A stretch of DNA of 64,000 nucleotides from Zhengitettix transpicula (lineage: Eukaryota > Arthropoda > Insecta > Orthoptera > Tetrigidae): contig CM073596.1 in the NCBI GenBank assembly GCA_037074705.1, positions 16,450,501-16,514,500 on the forward strand, read 5' to 3'. Made by a program: the position numbers and the translations under genes. The notes beneath the pieces were generated by a model, which made no database searches, was not told the DNA's origin, and saw only the letters and a program-made list of their open reading frames with translations. Shown piece after piece: positions 25,450 through 37,401 of the stretch (position 1 is the first letter of the stretch; the number at the start of each line of letters is the position of its first letter).

Positions 25450-25690
25450 CTTTAGTATGATATTTATTGCCGCTACATATCTCCCTTCTCGTGTATTTCT
25501 GAATTGTGGCTCTTCTAGTCCTGTCGTACTTTGGTCAGTCGTAGAGGATATGCTGGATCGTCAGGGCAGCCAGGCATACGTCACATGTAGGTTGCGGTGA
25601 TCTAGAGAATAGATAGGAGTGCGTGAGGTTAGAATAGAGAGAGCTTAACCTAGCAACAACCACCTGCTGTCTCCGTGACGGATTTTCTTA
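25450..25690 (-). mobile_element. Family F non-LTR retrotransposon 3' fragment, copy 1
   Basis: The minus strand encodes the end of a non-LTR polyprotein: QPTCDVCKAALTIQHILYD, then a stop where Cys is expected, then PKYDRTRRATIQ and REGRYVPQQRQ. The Cys-x2-Cys...His-x4-Cys finger after the RNase H region is typical of I/Jockey-type LINEs. In this copy the last Cys codon is TGA. Confidence 0.75.
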
Positions 25691-27239
25691 CACGGCACCA
25701 TTTTATTTTAATACTACCTATGCTCCTAATTACTTAAAACACTATCAATAATTAATTTCTTTTTTTACATAAAATATTTTATTTTTAGTTGTTAATTTTG
25801 AAACCAATTTCGCGTCCATTATATTTATTTAATTTTATATTAAATTTAAATCGATTTATTTAATTCTTACTTTTATCCTAAATTATTTATACTGAAGATA
25901 ATAATTTGAGACACAATCATCACATTGATTTATATGTACTAATTTGACATACAATTAATCATTAATTGCATTCATTGATGTGTTGATTGATTTAAAGAAA
26001 AATATTTGATATTAACAATTAAGTAATACTTATACGTTATGAAGGATCGTAAAAAATGAATTTAATAGTGGAACTAAAAACATCACATATTTTGCATGAT
26101 AGAAACACACTTGCAGACGTTCTCTTCTATAAAATTATTTCTATACAATTAAGTACGTTTTTAATATTCCGCTCAGCTATTTTTAAGTGTAATTTAATAA
26201 TTTCCCCTATTTTTTCACCTGGTTCGTGCAGGTTCGATTTTTCTTTCTAGTATTATTCATTTAACCAATGTTATAGCGTCGAATCAACTGTCCAATAGAT
26301 CTTATAGTTACATCACTGTATACTTAAACATGTTAAAAGGGTTTCCTGCATTACCTCGGTTTCAAGTATGTTTAAATTACTATTTATGCATTTTCAAAAC
26401 TTTGACCCAAGCCGATATTTTCCTACGTTAATTTATCTATTGACAGGCAACCATTTTTCATTGTGGATTTTCGTTTATTTTTAGCTGTTTAAAAAGTTTG
26501 ATTAACACTGTACGTTACTGGTCTCGTGACATCACAAGTTCATTTTTAGTTAAGTGTTAGGCACAAGTTCATAAATCTTTCTTCTTCCCATCTTTCTATC
26601 TAATCATCACGTTTTACGTGTTCGTTTTTTTTGTCAAATTACTTCAAGTGATGGTTTTTTATGTTTTTTACGAGCGTGTTGTTGATATTGCAGTTTTGAG
26701 ATACCGACGCGAATGACAGTGTCCCAGGCAGGGCTGCCAACCAGCTCCCGGAAATAGTCTGCCCTAAGTTATTTATGCCGAGGCTCACCGTATCGCCGGG
26801 TCCAAACACGATCACTCGCAATTCACAATGGAAATGTGAGAAGAACCGACGAAAAAAGTTAAAGTAGAAAGAGATAAAAGACCGTAATCTTTCCCCCACG
26901 TTACTAGCTTATTAGTAATTTAAGGCGCAATTAACGAACTTCTTATACTTCCCGAATAGCCTAAAAGAGAAACCAGAAGTTGTACTAAGATTTTTCCATC
27001 TCGAGATTTTTCTCCAAAGTGATGAAGTCCCTCTATGTTGACGACAGGAAAATCTCTGTAACTTCAACTACACCTCATACTCTTTCGTTTCTATCACTTT
27101 TCATTTGAAAACAACATTTTTTTTTCCTGGTTCAGAACTATTACATAACAAGTACGATTTTCATTCTTTCGAAATGCATTAATAGTTATTTTTAGAATAA
27201 ATATTGTTCGCAATATAGTTTCCGGAAAGAAAATAAATG
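25691..27239. other. Intronic stretch without recognised content
   Basis: AT-rich. An 86-codon minus frame (26639-26899) has no recognisable domain. No repeat family recognised. Confidence 0.5.
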
Positions 27240-28660
27240 ATGGGCAGTTGTAGATATACAAAAACAAGAGGTTTCAGAATTGTTTAGTTTTTCCATTCCC
27301 TGAGATTTCATAAAATTATTAATCGTGGCGATACGTTCTAATTAATTTCATACAGCCAACATAACGGTTTGAAAATACGTAAACCATTGCAAATAATTTA
27401 TTTTCTCAATTAGTTCTGTGTTTGTGCATCAATTTTTTAATCAGACTAGAATCATTGCAAATTATGATCCGTAGCGTTTATTAAAAGCCAATACTTGCGT
27501 TTTAAAAACTTTTGAATAATATTACGAGAAAGTAACACTTGCTATATAGATTTTACTATTATTTAAATAAAATATATTAAAATCATATACTTAATCAATA
27601 AAAATCGTACTAACCCACTGGTCTCGTTAATAAAGCATTGAACGTGCATTGTACGGTAATAATAATAATGTTTATTTTTCCATGAGTTGTATTCATACAA
27701 TATTAGAAATAGTCAGTCTTAAAATCTATAACAAATATATATATAAATCCTTTCTACTACACATAAGTTTTTCAGATAGATATTGTTTTGATTGAATTTT
27801 AAATTGTTCACCCTGCAATTGTTTGTCTGTTAAATAATATAAATCATTTGAGGAATGAATCATTCTCCATTTTCTGTAAGTTCGTTCTAACTCTAAAGTA
27901 ATTATTCCCTCTAGTTTTTCTATGGTTTATTAAACTTTGACCAGGGAGAGATTTTTTCATTTTTACCATAGTTATTATTTTTTATATATACTCCATATAC
28001 AGTTAACAAATTGTTTTCACTAAAGAATCACAAAGATTCTCATTGTTTAATTCCAAAAATATATCTAATTGCCTTTTTTGTGCAATTAGTAGTCTATCCA
28101 TATATATATATACATATAGCTGCAGCACAACCGCATATTTCAATACTTTAGCTTATATGTGGATAAATTAACCCATAATATACCTTGATGAGGTTGTTTC
28201 TATCTAATCCTCTAGTTAGTATTTTTAAGGCATACACGTAGCTGTTTACCTTTTTGCATATATTTCGAATGTGTTCAACGCAGGATAATTTAAAGTCAAG
28301 TTGAATACCAGGGAATTTTGGTGATTTAACAAGCTTGACGTCGGAATGATTGATACTTTTCTCCCTCCCTTTGAGTGGTTTTAGAATGACTAAATAATAT
28401 AACATTTGTCTTAGAGGCATTGACATTCATTTTGTTCAGTGTCAAGTAGTCAGTTATTTGGTCCACATTATTTTGTGTGATCAAGCGTAGTTGATCCTCA
28501 TTGGATAGTTGTGGAATTTGTCAGTACAAGATTACACGAAACTTGAAGTTAACGTGTTTTTAATTCCTTCTACTTTTGTGAAACGCCTTGACTACGTTAT
28601 TCAGAAAATATTGGAAGTAAACAGGATAAAAAGTTATTAAAACAAACAAAAAGTAAATTT
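27240..28660 (-). mobile_element. Family E repeat, left inverted arm (interrupted)
   Basis: Sequence at 27240-27655 plus about 28506-28660 is the reverse complement of 31640-31836 plus 32615-32960. Landmarks: AACAAGAGGTTTCAGAATTG (27270s) versus its complement near 32910, the ATAACGGTTTGAAAATACGT block (27361-27380) versus 32810-32830, GTCTCGTTAATAAAGCATTG (27620s) versus 31790s, and GTGAAACGCCTTGACTACGT (28575-28595) versus 31684-31702. The arm is split by a LINE insertion. Class unknown. Confidence 0.75.
27656..28505 (-). mobile_element. Non-LTR retrotransposon fragment inside family E
   Basis: The minus strand encodes a C-terminal reverse transcriptase region. A KVVKSPKFPGIQLD-like block is followed by RNICKKVNSYVYALKILTRG and KVYYGLIYPHIS (28148-28426). 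The 3' end carries a (TAA)n-type tail, seen as TAATAATAATAATG at 27656. The same element, longer, is at 37402-39170. The copy is 5'-truncated and contains stops. Confidence 0.8.
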
Positions 28661-28795
28661 GGAAAACGGTGATTGGCGTAAAATAACATGTGCTTGGAAT
28701 AATTTAATTTACAGCAGTTTTCGGAGGAATATATTTTGCAGTCCGAGTATAGTAGCGAACCATATTCAATCAGAATGATTGCCTTTGTGTTTCAG

Positions 28796-28904
28796 ATTGA
28801 TTTTTAAGGGAAGCCAAGACTCCGAGGTAAAAATGGAAGTGACCCCCACAGGCTCCGTCGTGTCGAGGGAGGAGTCTTCCAGCTTGGAATCCTCCTCTTC
28901 AGAG
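28796..28904 (+). CDS. Host gene exon, acidic Ser/Glu-rich
   Basis: Acceptor TTTGTGTTTCAG (ends 28795) and donor TCAGAG^GTGAGT. With two nucleotides from exon 24980 it gives 37 codons, starting RLIFKGSQDSEVKMEV and ending in a Ser/Glu tract (SSSLESSSSE). It ends in phase 0. The reading frame stays open through the following 87-nt intron into exon 28992. No domain recognised; predicted disordered. Confidence 0.78.
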
Positions 28905-28991
28905 GTGAGTGTGTGTCCTCGTAACGTTCTCCCCCCCCACCCCGAACGGATGACCCGAGGGGCAGTGACTGACCTGATCCTCCGGTTCCAG
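28905..28991 (+). other. 87-nt intron, in frame and stop-free
   Basis: Starts GTGAGT and ends CGGTTCCAG, with a C-rich tract (28931-28941). Its length is 29 codons exactly and the host frame runs through without a stop, so retention would insert 29 residues (VSVCPRNVLPPHPERM...) rather than truncate the protein. It is far shorter than the gene's other introns. Confidence 0.7.
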
Positions 28992-29198
28992 GAGCGTAAG
29001 AAGGTCGGAGGCCTGGACGTGCACCAGAAGTCGAGCAGCGTGGAACAAAGTGAGTCCAGCCGAGTGGTTGAGCAGAGCAGCAACCGTAGCGTGAGCAGCA
29101 GCTCCTCTTCCACGGTCATCCAACAGTCTTCGGTGTCCACGTCCCAACGCGTCATGTCGTCTTCGTCCACCACTCTCACGGGCGTAGAAGCCACTCAG
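28992..29198 (+). CDS. Host gene exon, Ser-rich
   Basis: Phase 0 in and out, 69 codons, bounded by GGTTCCAG and ACTCAG^GTAAAG. About one third of residues are Ser (23 of 69), in runs such as SVSSSSSSTVIQQSSVSTSQ, mixed with Gln, Val and Glu. The start is basic (ERKKVGGLDVHQK). Likely a disordered, phosphorylatable segment. Strong GC and third-position bias against AT-rich flanks supports coding. Confidence 0.82.
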
Positions 29199-31014
29199 GT
29201 AAAGCGCATTCAGTTCTAGGAGCGACTCTCACCAAAAAGACAACGCTGACACGTATCCAATACAGAGAGAACAGAGTTGCAAAACAGTCGCAGATTTTTT
29301 TTTGAAAACGCAGCCATTTTTTTCATGAATATTTTTGGGCAATACACCTAAACGGAAGTTGCTAATACACTCAAAAAAAAAGGAATCCGCTGCTTGGAAA
29401 ACAGTCCAGCGTTATTTCAATAAGAAATTATTCACTCCCCCTTGGAATGTTATTTTACATTGTACGTTGTTGTGTGATACTCAAAATTGTTATTGGATAC
29501 TGTCTGAAAGACGACGATTGTGATAATGTATTTTAAACGCACTCATGTGATCAGAAGAAAAGACAAATAAAGATGTGATGTGTATATTATTTTTTTCTGT
29601 TTATTTATTTGTAGCTTCAATATGTTTTGGAAGTTTTAGAATAAAATTACAGATTATTCTTACCAAAATATAATTTTAAAAGGGGTTGTCAAAAAAAAAC
29701 TCCTCGACCTATTTATTTTAAAATAATTATTTGATCATTACCGTTTAACTCGGATCCCGGCAAACCATTTTATTTCTGAATCAATTATTTATTTTATTTA
29801 TTTAAAGCCATGACAGTCTCTGGATCTTCCATTCTTGAGCGGCTACAGAGATGTCTGAAGATTCCATCACACACATGGTACATTATAAAATAGCAAAGTA
29901 ACTAATGAATACTTAAAATATGATTTGTAAACTTTCAATGTGCAACTCTTTTCTCTAAAATAAATCCACTAAATAAATAAATTAACAAACTATTTAGCCA
30001 AAAAAAAACTTGGTTGCTCTTAGGGAAATAATAGAAAATTCTCTGAATCTTCCGAAACATTTTGAAGCTTTCTTAACCCTCATCACAGAGAGAAAATTCT
30101 AAACTCTACAGTTATTTACGTAAGTGTAGAAAATTTTAACACTAGTTTGAGACACTCAATTGGAAGTTTTTTTATTAAATGCTGAGCAACGTTCAAAGAA
30201 ACCAGAAAAAGAATTAGAAAGTAGCAAAATAATTTGATTAGAAAATATTGGGAGCAAAGAAACAAACTAATTTAAGAATATAAACACAACACTTTTACAT
30301 CTTGAGCATCAGAAGAAATTAAATGAAAATGGCGAAATTTGTCTTTAATGGGAATGCTTGTAATAAAGTAAAGTTGTTGGTTCTCAAAAATTAAATCAAA
30401 TCATCGATTTCGCACGGGTAATTTTGCTTCCATATAACCAACGAACTCAGTACGGGTTTTCTTAAAATATAGAGGGCTCTCTTCAGCAACTTGAAAAGAA
30501 ACAAATTTATTCATTTCACGCAAATACATGTAAAAACTTATGCCATTAAAATCCACACCAAAGCAACCGTCAACGATCTTTCTTGACTCAACTCTCAAAG
30601 ATATTCATTCAGTCTTCATCTTATTATTAATATTAAAATTTTATGAAAGTGATAAATTTATTACAAGCTCAAATTTCCCTCTCACACATTCACAGCAACT
30701 TTATTCTGCAACTTCAAAGGCTAACAAAAATCAGAATTAATTATAAAGACTTCTGTTAATAAAAAAAACTATTAACGAAAATAATTGTCATTCTTACAAA
30801 TTGCTGTCAAGGCTAACGAAAGTGTAGAATATAGTCAATGATATTTTGTAACACAGAGAAAACGTGGATTTAGGAAATTGGTACAAAATTATCTGCAATG
30901 AAACTTCAAAACTAGAGAAGCTGAAATATATACCAAATATGAAGGGGTAAGTATTAACAACCGTTTAAAATCACGAGGATCACGACATTACTGAAAAATA
31001 TATCAATGAATGTT
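29199..31014. other. Start of an 8-kb intron, no feature recognised
   Basis: AT-rich sequence. A 62-codon frame at 29335 and paired frames at 30401-30740 have no recognisable domain. No family assignment. Confidence 0.5.
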
Positions 31015-31637
31015 CATTCCATTAGTCCTCGGTCGAGGAAATAGGATACGTCACAGTATAATATTACATGAAAAGAATAATTATTACAAATACACAGTTT
31101 AAAAAAAGAAAACATTGTACTTTACAAAAAAATATTTGATTTAAAATTACGTTAAATATATTAATATGACAGTAATAAGTAATTAAAGAAATAATAAGTG
31201 TTTTAATTCATCTTCAATTTCCATTCGACGGAGTCTCCAGTAGAAAATCCTACATCGATTCCCGTCGAACATGAAAAATAAAATAAGTCAGCAGTTAAAT
31301 TATAGAACATTATCATCGTAAAATAATAGCGTAACTTGATAGGATACCATTTTCTTAAAGGGGATTTAATCTGTCCTTCCTTTCTATGAATTCTTTCACC
31401 GAGTAATATGCTCCATTAATTAACAGAGATTTAAAACTCTTTATAAATAAATTTTGTATAGTTAATGTTTTTATTTCTTCCGGAAGACTATTGAATAGAT
31501 TTAGCCCGGAATAACGAATGCTTGATTCAAAAAGACTTAGGCGATGTTTTTCTATGCGGAGTTCAGACATACTTGCGATTATAAAAAAGTTCAATTTTCA
31601 AACTTGTAATTGTCAAGCAGAAAAATGGAAGTCAGGC
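31015..31637 (-). mobile_element. Family G-type LINE 3' end
   Basis: The minus strand encodes a typical C-terminus of a non-LTR reverse transcriptase protein at 31355-31594: RLSLFESSIRYSGLNLFNSL then PEEIKTLTIQ...FIKSFKSLLI. A 3' non-coding part ends near ATTAGTCCTCGGTCGAGGAAATAGGA, the same end motif as at 9800, 33965 and 63690. 5'-truncated. Confidence 0.75.
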
Positions 31638-31639
31638 AT

Positions 31640-32960
31640 GAGTTGACGTTAAACCGCTACAAACTTCAATATTTTGTGAACACGTAGTCAAGGCGTTTCA
31701 CAAAAGTGTTAAATATTTAGAAGAACCAGTTAACTACAATTTTCGTGTCATATTGTATCGACACGTTCCACCGTAGGATGCATGTTCAATGCTTTATTAA
31801 CGAGACTAGTGGGTTTGTTCGATTTTTATTGATTAACTAGCTGGGTGCCCGGCGTTGCCAGAGATGTCATTTGTCTATAACCCCCGATATGACTCCAATT
31901 TCGGCTGCTTTTGCGCAATTTTTATGTAACGCTACTCGAACCCTAATCATTATAATTAACTCTGAAAAATATTTCTTCAACGCAAATATCTGCCGTGTTT
32001 GCATGTTCCAAAATTTGCACCCCGCTACCCCTGCATCTGAGGGGTAAATGCCAATTTGAATGTCGTAACTAAACACAGTGACTTCCATAACCTTTGATTT
32101 GACTCCAATCTCGGTTGTATTCGCGTTATTTTACTGTAAAGCATCTCCACCCCAAACCCGAAGGGTGTCCTTTTCACAGGGCGTAGGGGATGAAAATTGT
32201 ATTCAGATAACATTGGTAGAAACACTATCAATATCTTTGACCCCTAAAAATATTTATCCGACTCAAATATCGGCTGTTTTAGTATGTTTAAATATTTCCA
32301 CCCCCGCTTCTGGGGGTGGAAGACGCGTCTCACCCCAACAGTGTTTGTTTCCTGGTCGCAATGAACACGTGTACGAAATTTGGTGAAAATTGTATCGACT
32401 GGTGTAGATTTGTATTTTATTTAGAAAACGTTTGTATGGGAAATAGAAAAGGGCTGTTTTTAGGGTTTTCCCGGAAATTATTCGATTTTTTCTCGCCTTT
32501 TAAACCTTCCCTAGACCTCCACGAACATTTCAAGACTAAGATAAGATAAATTCGTTCAGCCGTTCTCGAGTTTTAGTGAGACTAACGAACAGCAATACAT
32601 TTTTATATATATAGATATATAATAAGATTTTAATTATATTCTATTTAAATAAAACAAATATCTACTTAATAAGTGTTTTTTTGTCGTAATATTACTCAAA
32701 TTGTTTTAAAACGCTATGGATAATTATTTTCAATGATTCTAGTTGTATTAAAAAAAACGGAAGCACAAACACGGAACTAACTGGGAAAATAATTTATTTT
32801 CAATGGTTTACGTATTTTCAAACCGTTATGTTTGCTGTGTGAAATTAATTAGAAATTATCGCCACGTTTAATGATTTTATGACAGCTCAGAGAATGGAAA
32901 TCTAAACAATTCTGAAACCTCTTGTTTTTGTACATTTAACATCTATAAAATTACAGAGCT
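31640..32960 (+). mobile_element. Family E repeat, right inverted arm (interrupted)
   Basis: Reverse complement of the left arm at 27240-28660, about 3 kb away, and split here by a family A element (31837-32614). Removing the insertions leaves two collinear arms of about 530 bp, clearly diverged by substitutions and small indels. Confidence 0.75.
31837..32614 (+). mobile_element. Family A interspersed repeat, copy 2 (full-length form)
   Basis: Runs from CTAGCTGGGTGCCCGGCGTT to TTTTTATATATATAG, 778 bp, and inserted in family E: the intact junction is visible in the left arm at about 27600. It is nearly identical to the inverted copy at 50259-51035; a 102-codon frame in both differs at three residues. 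The 3' part contains GTTCAGCCGTTCTCGAGTTT and TAGTGAGACTAACGAACAGC. No transposase or reverse transcriptase is encoded, so it is non-autonomous. Confidence 0.8.
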
Positions 32961-33961
32961 GGAAGTTTTTATAGTATATCTCTTTTGATATTTTAGAATA
33001 AATTGTAGAATAAATATTGGAACCACTCAAGATACCACAACACGATTTGGACAGTAGTGATCAAAAACATCCGACAGATTTCCAATTAAATCAGGAAATA
33101 CTCTACTGCTGGCTGATAAAAATAATTAGGTATAGAACATAAAATTAAAAATATTTAATCGGGTTGGAACTGAATTTTTCTCAACCGTGGTCAAGACTTT
33201 TGAGGTAAAACCTCTATCAGACTGGGTCTTACCAGCTATAAGTTTTTGGATAAGGTGGTCGAACATGTACGATGTTTGTTGCGTTGACCTGAAGGATATA
33301 TATAACTGCTATCAGCGCTGGCCGCAACCGTCGTTCTATGTTGGCAACATGTCAGGGCGTTGTCCCAATTTTGCTACGGGAAAGGGGAGACTAGTAACCA
33401 CTTTTTGTTTCGCACACACATCAACACAAAAACAACAGGGAACGTAAAAATGCAACGCGCCTCTTGATAAACGGTCTTGGTCACCTGTTTCGAGTGTCAC
33501 GAAGTCGGGAAAACATTTCGGTCTCCCTCCGTTGCTCAGACGCTAATTATCTTCGAGAATATCAGAGAGAAAAAAAATCAGAAAAAAAAACCGAGGCACA
33601 AACGAGACTTGATTCAACTTTATTACAAAAATAAACCGGTTTCCCAATCACTCATTTCTGTTGCCATATTGATGACCCTTAACTATTTCGACTTCAAAAT
33701 AATTACCGTTATTTACGGTATTTGTAATTGCATTAAAATAATTCTGTGATTAAATAAACATCGACATTACGTACGAGAATCTTCAGAAAATGAAAATTGT
33801 ATAAGAACATTTTATTTTTTAAAATCTTTAACGCTTATGAAGAAATGAGCAACAATGACGTTATAAATACTGCTGATAAAAATAACAAATTTTGACCAAC
33901 TGCACAGAGAAACAAGAACACTCATATATAAGTTATTAGAAATATTTTGCAACTACGATTA
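32961..33961. other. Intronic stretch without a supported feature
   Basis: An 86-codon frame (33187-33447) and a 90-codon frame (33477-33749) lie on the + strand in a slightly GC-richer patch (33180-33560). Neither matches a family I know nor has a paired acceptor and donor in phase 0. Confidence 0.4.
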
Positions 33962-35690
33962 GGTTTATTAGTCCGCGGCTGAGGAATTAGGACGTCAAAA
34001 TGATATTACTTACAAATGTATGAGTGAAAAATAAATAAATATCCTGGATGTTTAAGACCTTATAAATAGTGAATTTAAAGTGAAATAACATGAAATATTT
34101 TCAGGGAGAATATAAGGAAAACTGCATACGTTATTAAGGGAGAATAAGTTAGATCATTACACAAGTAAGAGAAATTATAAATATAAAGTAAGGAATAAAA
34201 AATAATTGTAAGCTGAACTTTGACTTCACTAATAGCACTAAAAGGTTTCCAAAAAATATAATTGCACTGCACAAATAACACTCCCATTTCTTGTACTGAT
34301 GAGCCTTCAACGTGTCGTCGTCTCTGGAAGAATTTATTTGGCAGCTCTTCCCAGTGGCTGGAAATCCCGTGCTGTCGACATGAAATAAACAATTGTGAAG
34401 TATCAGTTGGACATACAGATAATAAATATTTATATTAGTATTTCAGAAATTAACCAGTATCTTCTAGGCAAATAATGTGAGTTTGACTCAGGCCGATTTA
34501 CAAAGACGTCAACAGAGTAATACGCACCGTTAATCAGCAGAGTTTAGCATTTCTTAATAAATACGTTGTAACTGCTTACGATTTTGATGCTGATAGGAAG
34601 ACAATTAAATAGCTTTATTCCCGAAGAATGAACACTTTTTTCAAAAAGTGAGAGATGATGTTATCTGTCCGTGATGTCGCGCGGATTCTGGTATACATCG
34701 AAATCCCCGTTCGTAACAAACAGACTTTGATTACGTTTTCACGAATTTTATACTTTCCAAAATTTATGCACTGGGTAACGTTAAAATTCCTAGATCTTTG
34801 AAGAGGGGTCTGCAACTTTCTGTGTAATTTTTGCCACATAATATTTGGATCGCACATTCCTGTCGTTTAAATATTTTCCGCAGAGCGAGAAGAAACTCCC
34901 CCAGCTCGTAATTCCATAGCACATGTTGGAATGGATGTATAAATATACCGTTTTTTCAGTTAAAGTATCTACTTGTTGCATTAATAATCGAAGAAAATAA
35001 CAGACTGAACTAAGTTTGCTTGAGAGTACCTTAATATGATCGTTCCATCGTAACTTTCCGTCAACTTGATCACCGAGATGATCAGTCGCTAATTCAGTGT
35101 CGTTGTTACCGGACGAAAACTTAACAAGTTTAGTTTTCTGTAAGTTAAGAACCAATTTTTTTTAAACTGCACCAGACATTTAATGACTTCAGGGAACTTT
35201 CGACTTTTTTTTTCTAGTGTTTTGTCGTCGCTACCGGGTATTATTAAGTTCGTGTCATCGGAATGAAGAACTGATTTTATAGGTTTTATGCAGTCTGGAC
35301 GGTCATTTATGTACAAAAGAAAAAGCAGAGGTCCAAGAATCCACCCCTGCGGTACAACACAAGTTATTTCTTTCCAATCAGGGTCACATGATTTTGTATA
35401 TCACAATATATATTACTACAATGAATTGTCGCAGTTCGCAATTCAAAAGTGAATGTATGAGAAGTAAAGAAAGTCATTCTTTTTGAAATTATTTAAATTT
35501 GGTATAATTGTAAAATATTAATTTCTTGGCAACGGCGATATTGTGACCCTTCCAATTAAATTTTTTGTCGACTGATAGTCCTTAGAGTTTTATAATTTTC
35601 TATTTATAATGGTGCAAGAATTATTTATTTGAAATTTTTATGGATTGTGTATGCTGTAAATAATTCATTATTTTAGCGTCTACCTCATGG
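33962..35690 (-). mobile_element. Family G non-LTR retrotransposon fragment, copy 2
   Basis: The minus strand holds reverse transcriptase blocks in order: VPQGWILGPLLFLLYINDRP (35317-35370), a degraded FADDT box reading HSDDTNLIIPGSDDKTLEKK (35240s), LQKTKLVKFSSGNND, LRWNDHIKVLSSKLSS and a C-terminal region to 34615. The 3' end at about 33965 is TTTATTAGTCCGCGGCTGAG. It is collinear with 9786-11470 and more complete. The first Asp-Asp box residues are altered (Ala to Ser) and frames are broken, so inactive. Confidence 0.82.
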
Positions 35691-35960
35691 ATCATCACCG
35701 TGTTCTGTCCGAGATGTCACGCGGTTTCTGGTATTATACTCATAGAATTCCTCGTTGGTAACAAACAGACTTTGATTATCTTTTAAGAATTTTATAGTTT
35801 CCACTGGGGTAACGTTAAAATTCCAAGAGCTTTGAAGACAGATCTACAACTTTCTCTGTAATTTTTTCCACAAAATATTCGGACCGCACGTTTCTGTAGT
35901 TTAAATATTTCCGCAGAGCGAGAAGAAACTCCCCAGCTCGTAATTCCATAGCATATAGAG
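35691..35960 (-). mobile_element. Family G fragment, copy 3 (adjacent partial)
   Basis: A further partial copy of the same element directly beside copy 2, equivalent to 34660-34920. It has the GTAACAAACAGACTTTGATT, GGGTAACGTTAAAATTCC and GCAGAGCGAGAAGAAACTCC blocks with more substitutions. Confidence 0.75.
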
Positions 35961-36426
35961 AAGAGAACTCACTCAAAAGTACTGCAAACATGGAGAAATG
36001 TATCAAAGTTTTCTTTCAGAAAACTGGTGCACCATGGAACAGATTGCAAGGGAGAACGAGACTAAAAAGACTAACTTATTACGTCTCAATGCACAAGATG
36101 TGAAGGATGGATGAAAGAAATGTAAACGAAGCGAGTGTGACATGGACCTTCGTAAACATAAGTTCTTGACGTGGAAGGGGACCAGGCATCATGACCAACA
36201 AGTGGGGTATCAGCAATAACTGAGTGTTGGGAACTCAACCTTCATGCCGGTCTTCTGTATCATTTAAGATATTCAGTATCAAACGCTTGAGAGTAGACAG
36301 AATGGTAGAGAAAACTGTGAAATAATTAGATAAATAAATAGCCAAATAAGAGACTAAATGCCACATAACGTTTCTGCAATCCTTGTTGTTATCGCTAGGT
36401 GATCCAAGAAACGTAAGAACGACAAA

Positions 36427-36507
36427 CCACCTGACGAAAGCAACAAGAATTTCAGAAACGTTGACTGGTATTTATATACAACTTATTTTTGTCTGTGATT
36501 TGACAAT
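36427..36507 (+). repeat. CACCTGACGAA...AAACGTTG repeat-end motif
   Basis: Reads CACCTGACGAAAGCAACAAG, then TTTCAGAAACGTTGACTGG, then an AT-rich stretch and TTTTTGTCTGTGATTTG. It closely parallels 53447-53520 over about 75 bp. Confidence 0.55.
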
Positions 36508-36530
36508 TTATTTATGAAGAAGAACGTGTC

Positions 36531-36760
36531 GACAGGCTATGTATAGGGTATTCCACATAGTTGAATAGGAAAGGGAGTCAAAGGGGGGATGTGGAAACGA
36601 AGAGCAAGGTAGCCAAGGGTTAACTAGGGCCCATAGGGTTCTACCCGGCAATTCGACTAAAAGTGATGCAAGAAAAACCCTAGAAAAACCTACATCAGGT
36701 AGGTCGGACATTTGGTACTTGTCCCACGCCCTTCCGATGGCGGGAGAATGGTTTTCTGTT
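36531..36760 (-). mobile_element. Family B repeat, copy 2 (truncated)
   Basis: Shares GACAGGCTATGTATAGGGTA, GGGTTAACTAGGGCCC, AAAAACCCTAGAAAAACC and CAGGTAGGTCGGACATTTGG with the copies at 7384 and 61700. It stops at GGTTTTCTGT, about half the length of copy 1. Confidence 0.7.
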
Positions 36761-37268
36761 ATAATTTTAATGCAGACGTTTTGTATTTTAATATAGAGAA
36801 AATTGTTTGTTTGGTAAAATATTTCCGGGAATGTTGGGACATGAGAACTTGCAGGTGACGCTCTTTGTCCGTCACTTGAAGTCTATAGTGACAATTGAAT
36901 ACTAAATCGAAACTTCAGTTATGAGGTTCGTTTTATGAGGAATTAATTGGAAACTTAGGGAAAGAGTCGATCCTACATAAACAACAGTCCATAATTAACT
37001 GCCACATTTCATTTGTTCTGCGCACAGAAATACCGTTAATGTTAGGCGCTCACTCTAGTAAATGAACGACATACATTATTGACGGATGTCATTAAGGAAT
37101 CATCAGCAAACGCTCGTCAGATCCTATATTAGGGTAGCGTACTCCATCGTCATGTACGGTAACGAAACAGATTGCGAGGAGAGAAGTGAAACAAGACGGG
37201 AGACGCATGGAAACTAGGGTTGGTAGAGAAATCTCGGTCAGTTTTGCTGAGGTACGCCTGTGTTTCAG
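36761..37268. other. Intron end upstream of exon 37269
   Basis: Mostly unassigned. A short + strand stretch near 37125-37165 reads like VAYSIVMYGNET, reminiscent of the thumb of a non-LTR reverse transcriptase, but is too short to call. Acceptor TGTGTTTCAG at 37268. Confidence 0.4.
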
Positions 37269-37388
37269 TCAGAACCAGTGGACGACAACGGCAATGCGGT
37301 CGCTGACCAGCCCTTGGTGGTCACTTCCTCCTCGGAATCTTCCCAGCAGCTCGTCGTGAAAGAGCAAGACGGTCAAGTGGTGGAGCAG
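37269..37388 (+). CDS. Host gene exon, Val/Gln/Ser-rich
   Basis: 40 codons, phase 0 at both ends, acceptor TGTTTCAG and donor GAGCAG^GTCAGT. Encodes SEPVDDNGNAVADQPLVVTS then a Ser/Gln stretch and KEQDGQVVEQ. A second AG lies four bases downstream (CAGTCAG); its use would shift the frame, so the first is chosen. A retrotransposon starts about 13 bp after the donor. No domain recognised. Confidence 0.8.
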
Positions 37389-37401
37389 GTCAGTCATATC
37401 T

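Noticed and set aside
28766..29194. 142-codon and 82-codon minus-strand frames over the Ser-rich exons
   Set aside because: Shadows of the + strand exons, produced by Ser codon runs read in reverse; splice sites and composition support the + strand.
37273..37388. Alternative acceptor four bases into exon 37269
   Set aside because: Using the second AG of CAGTCAG shifts the frame out of the chain; kept only as a possible minor site.
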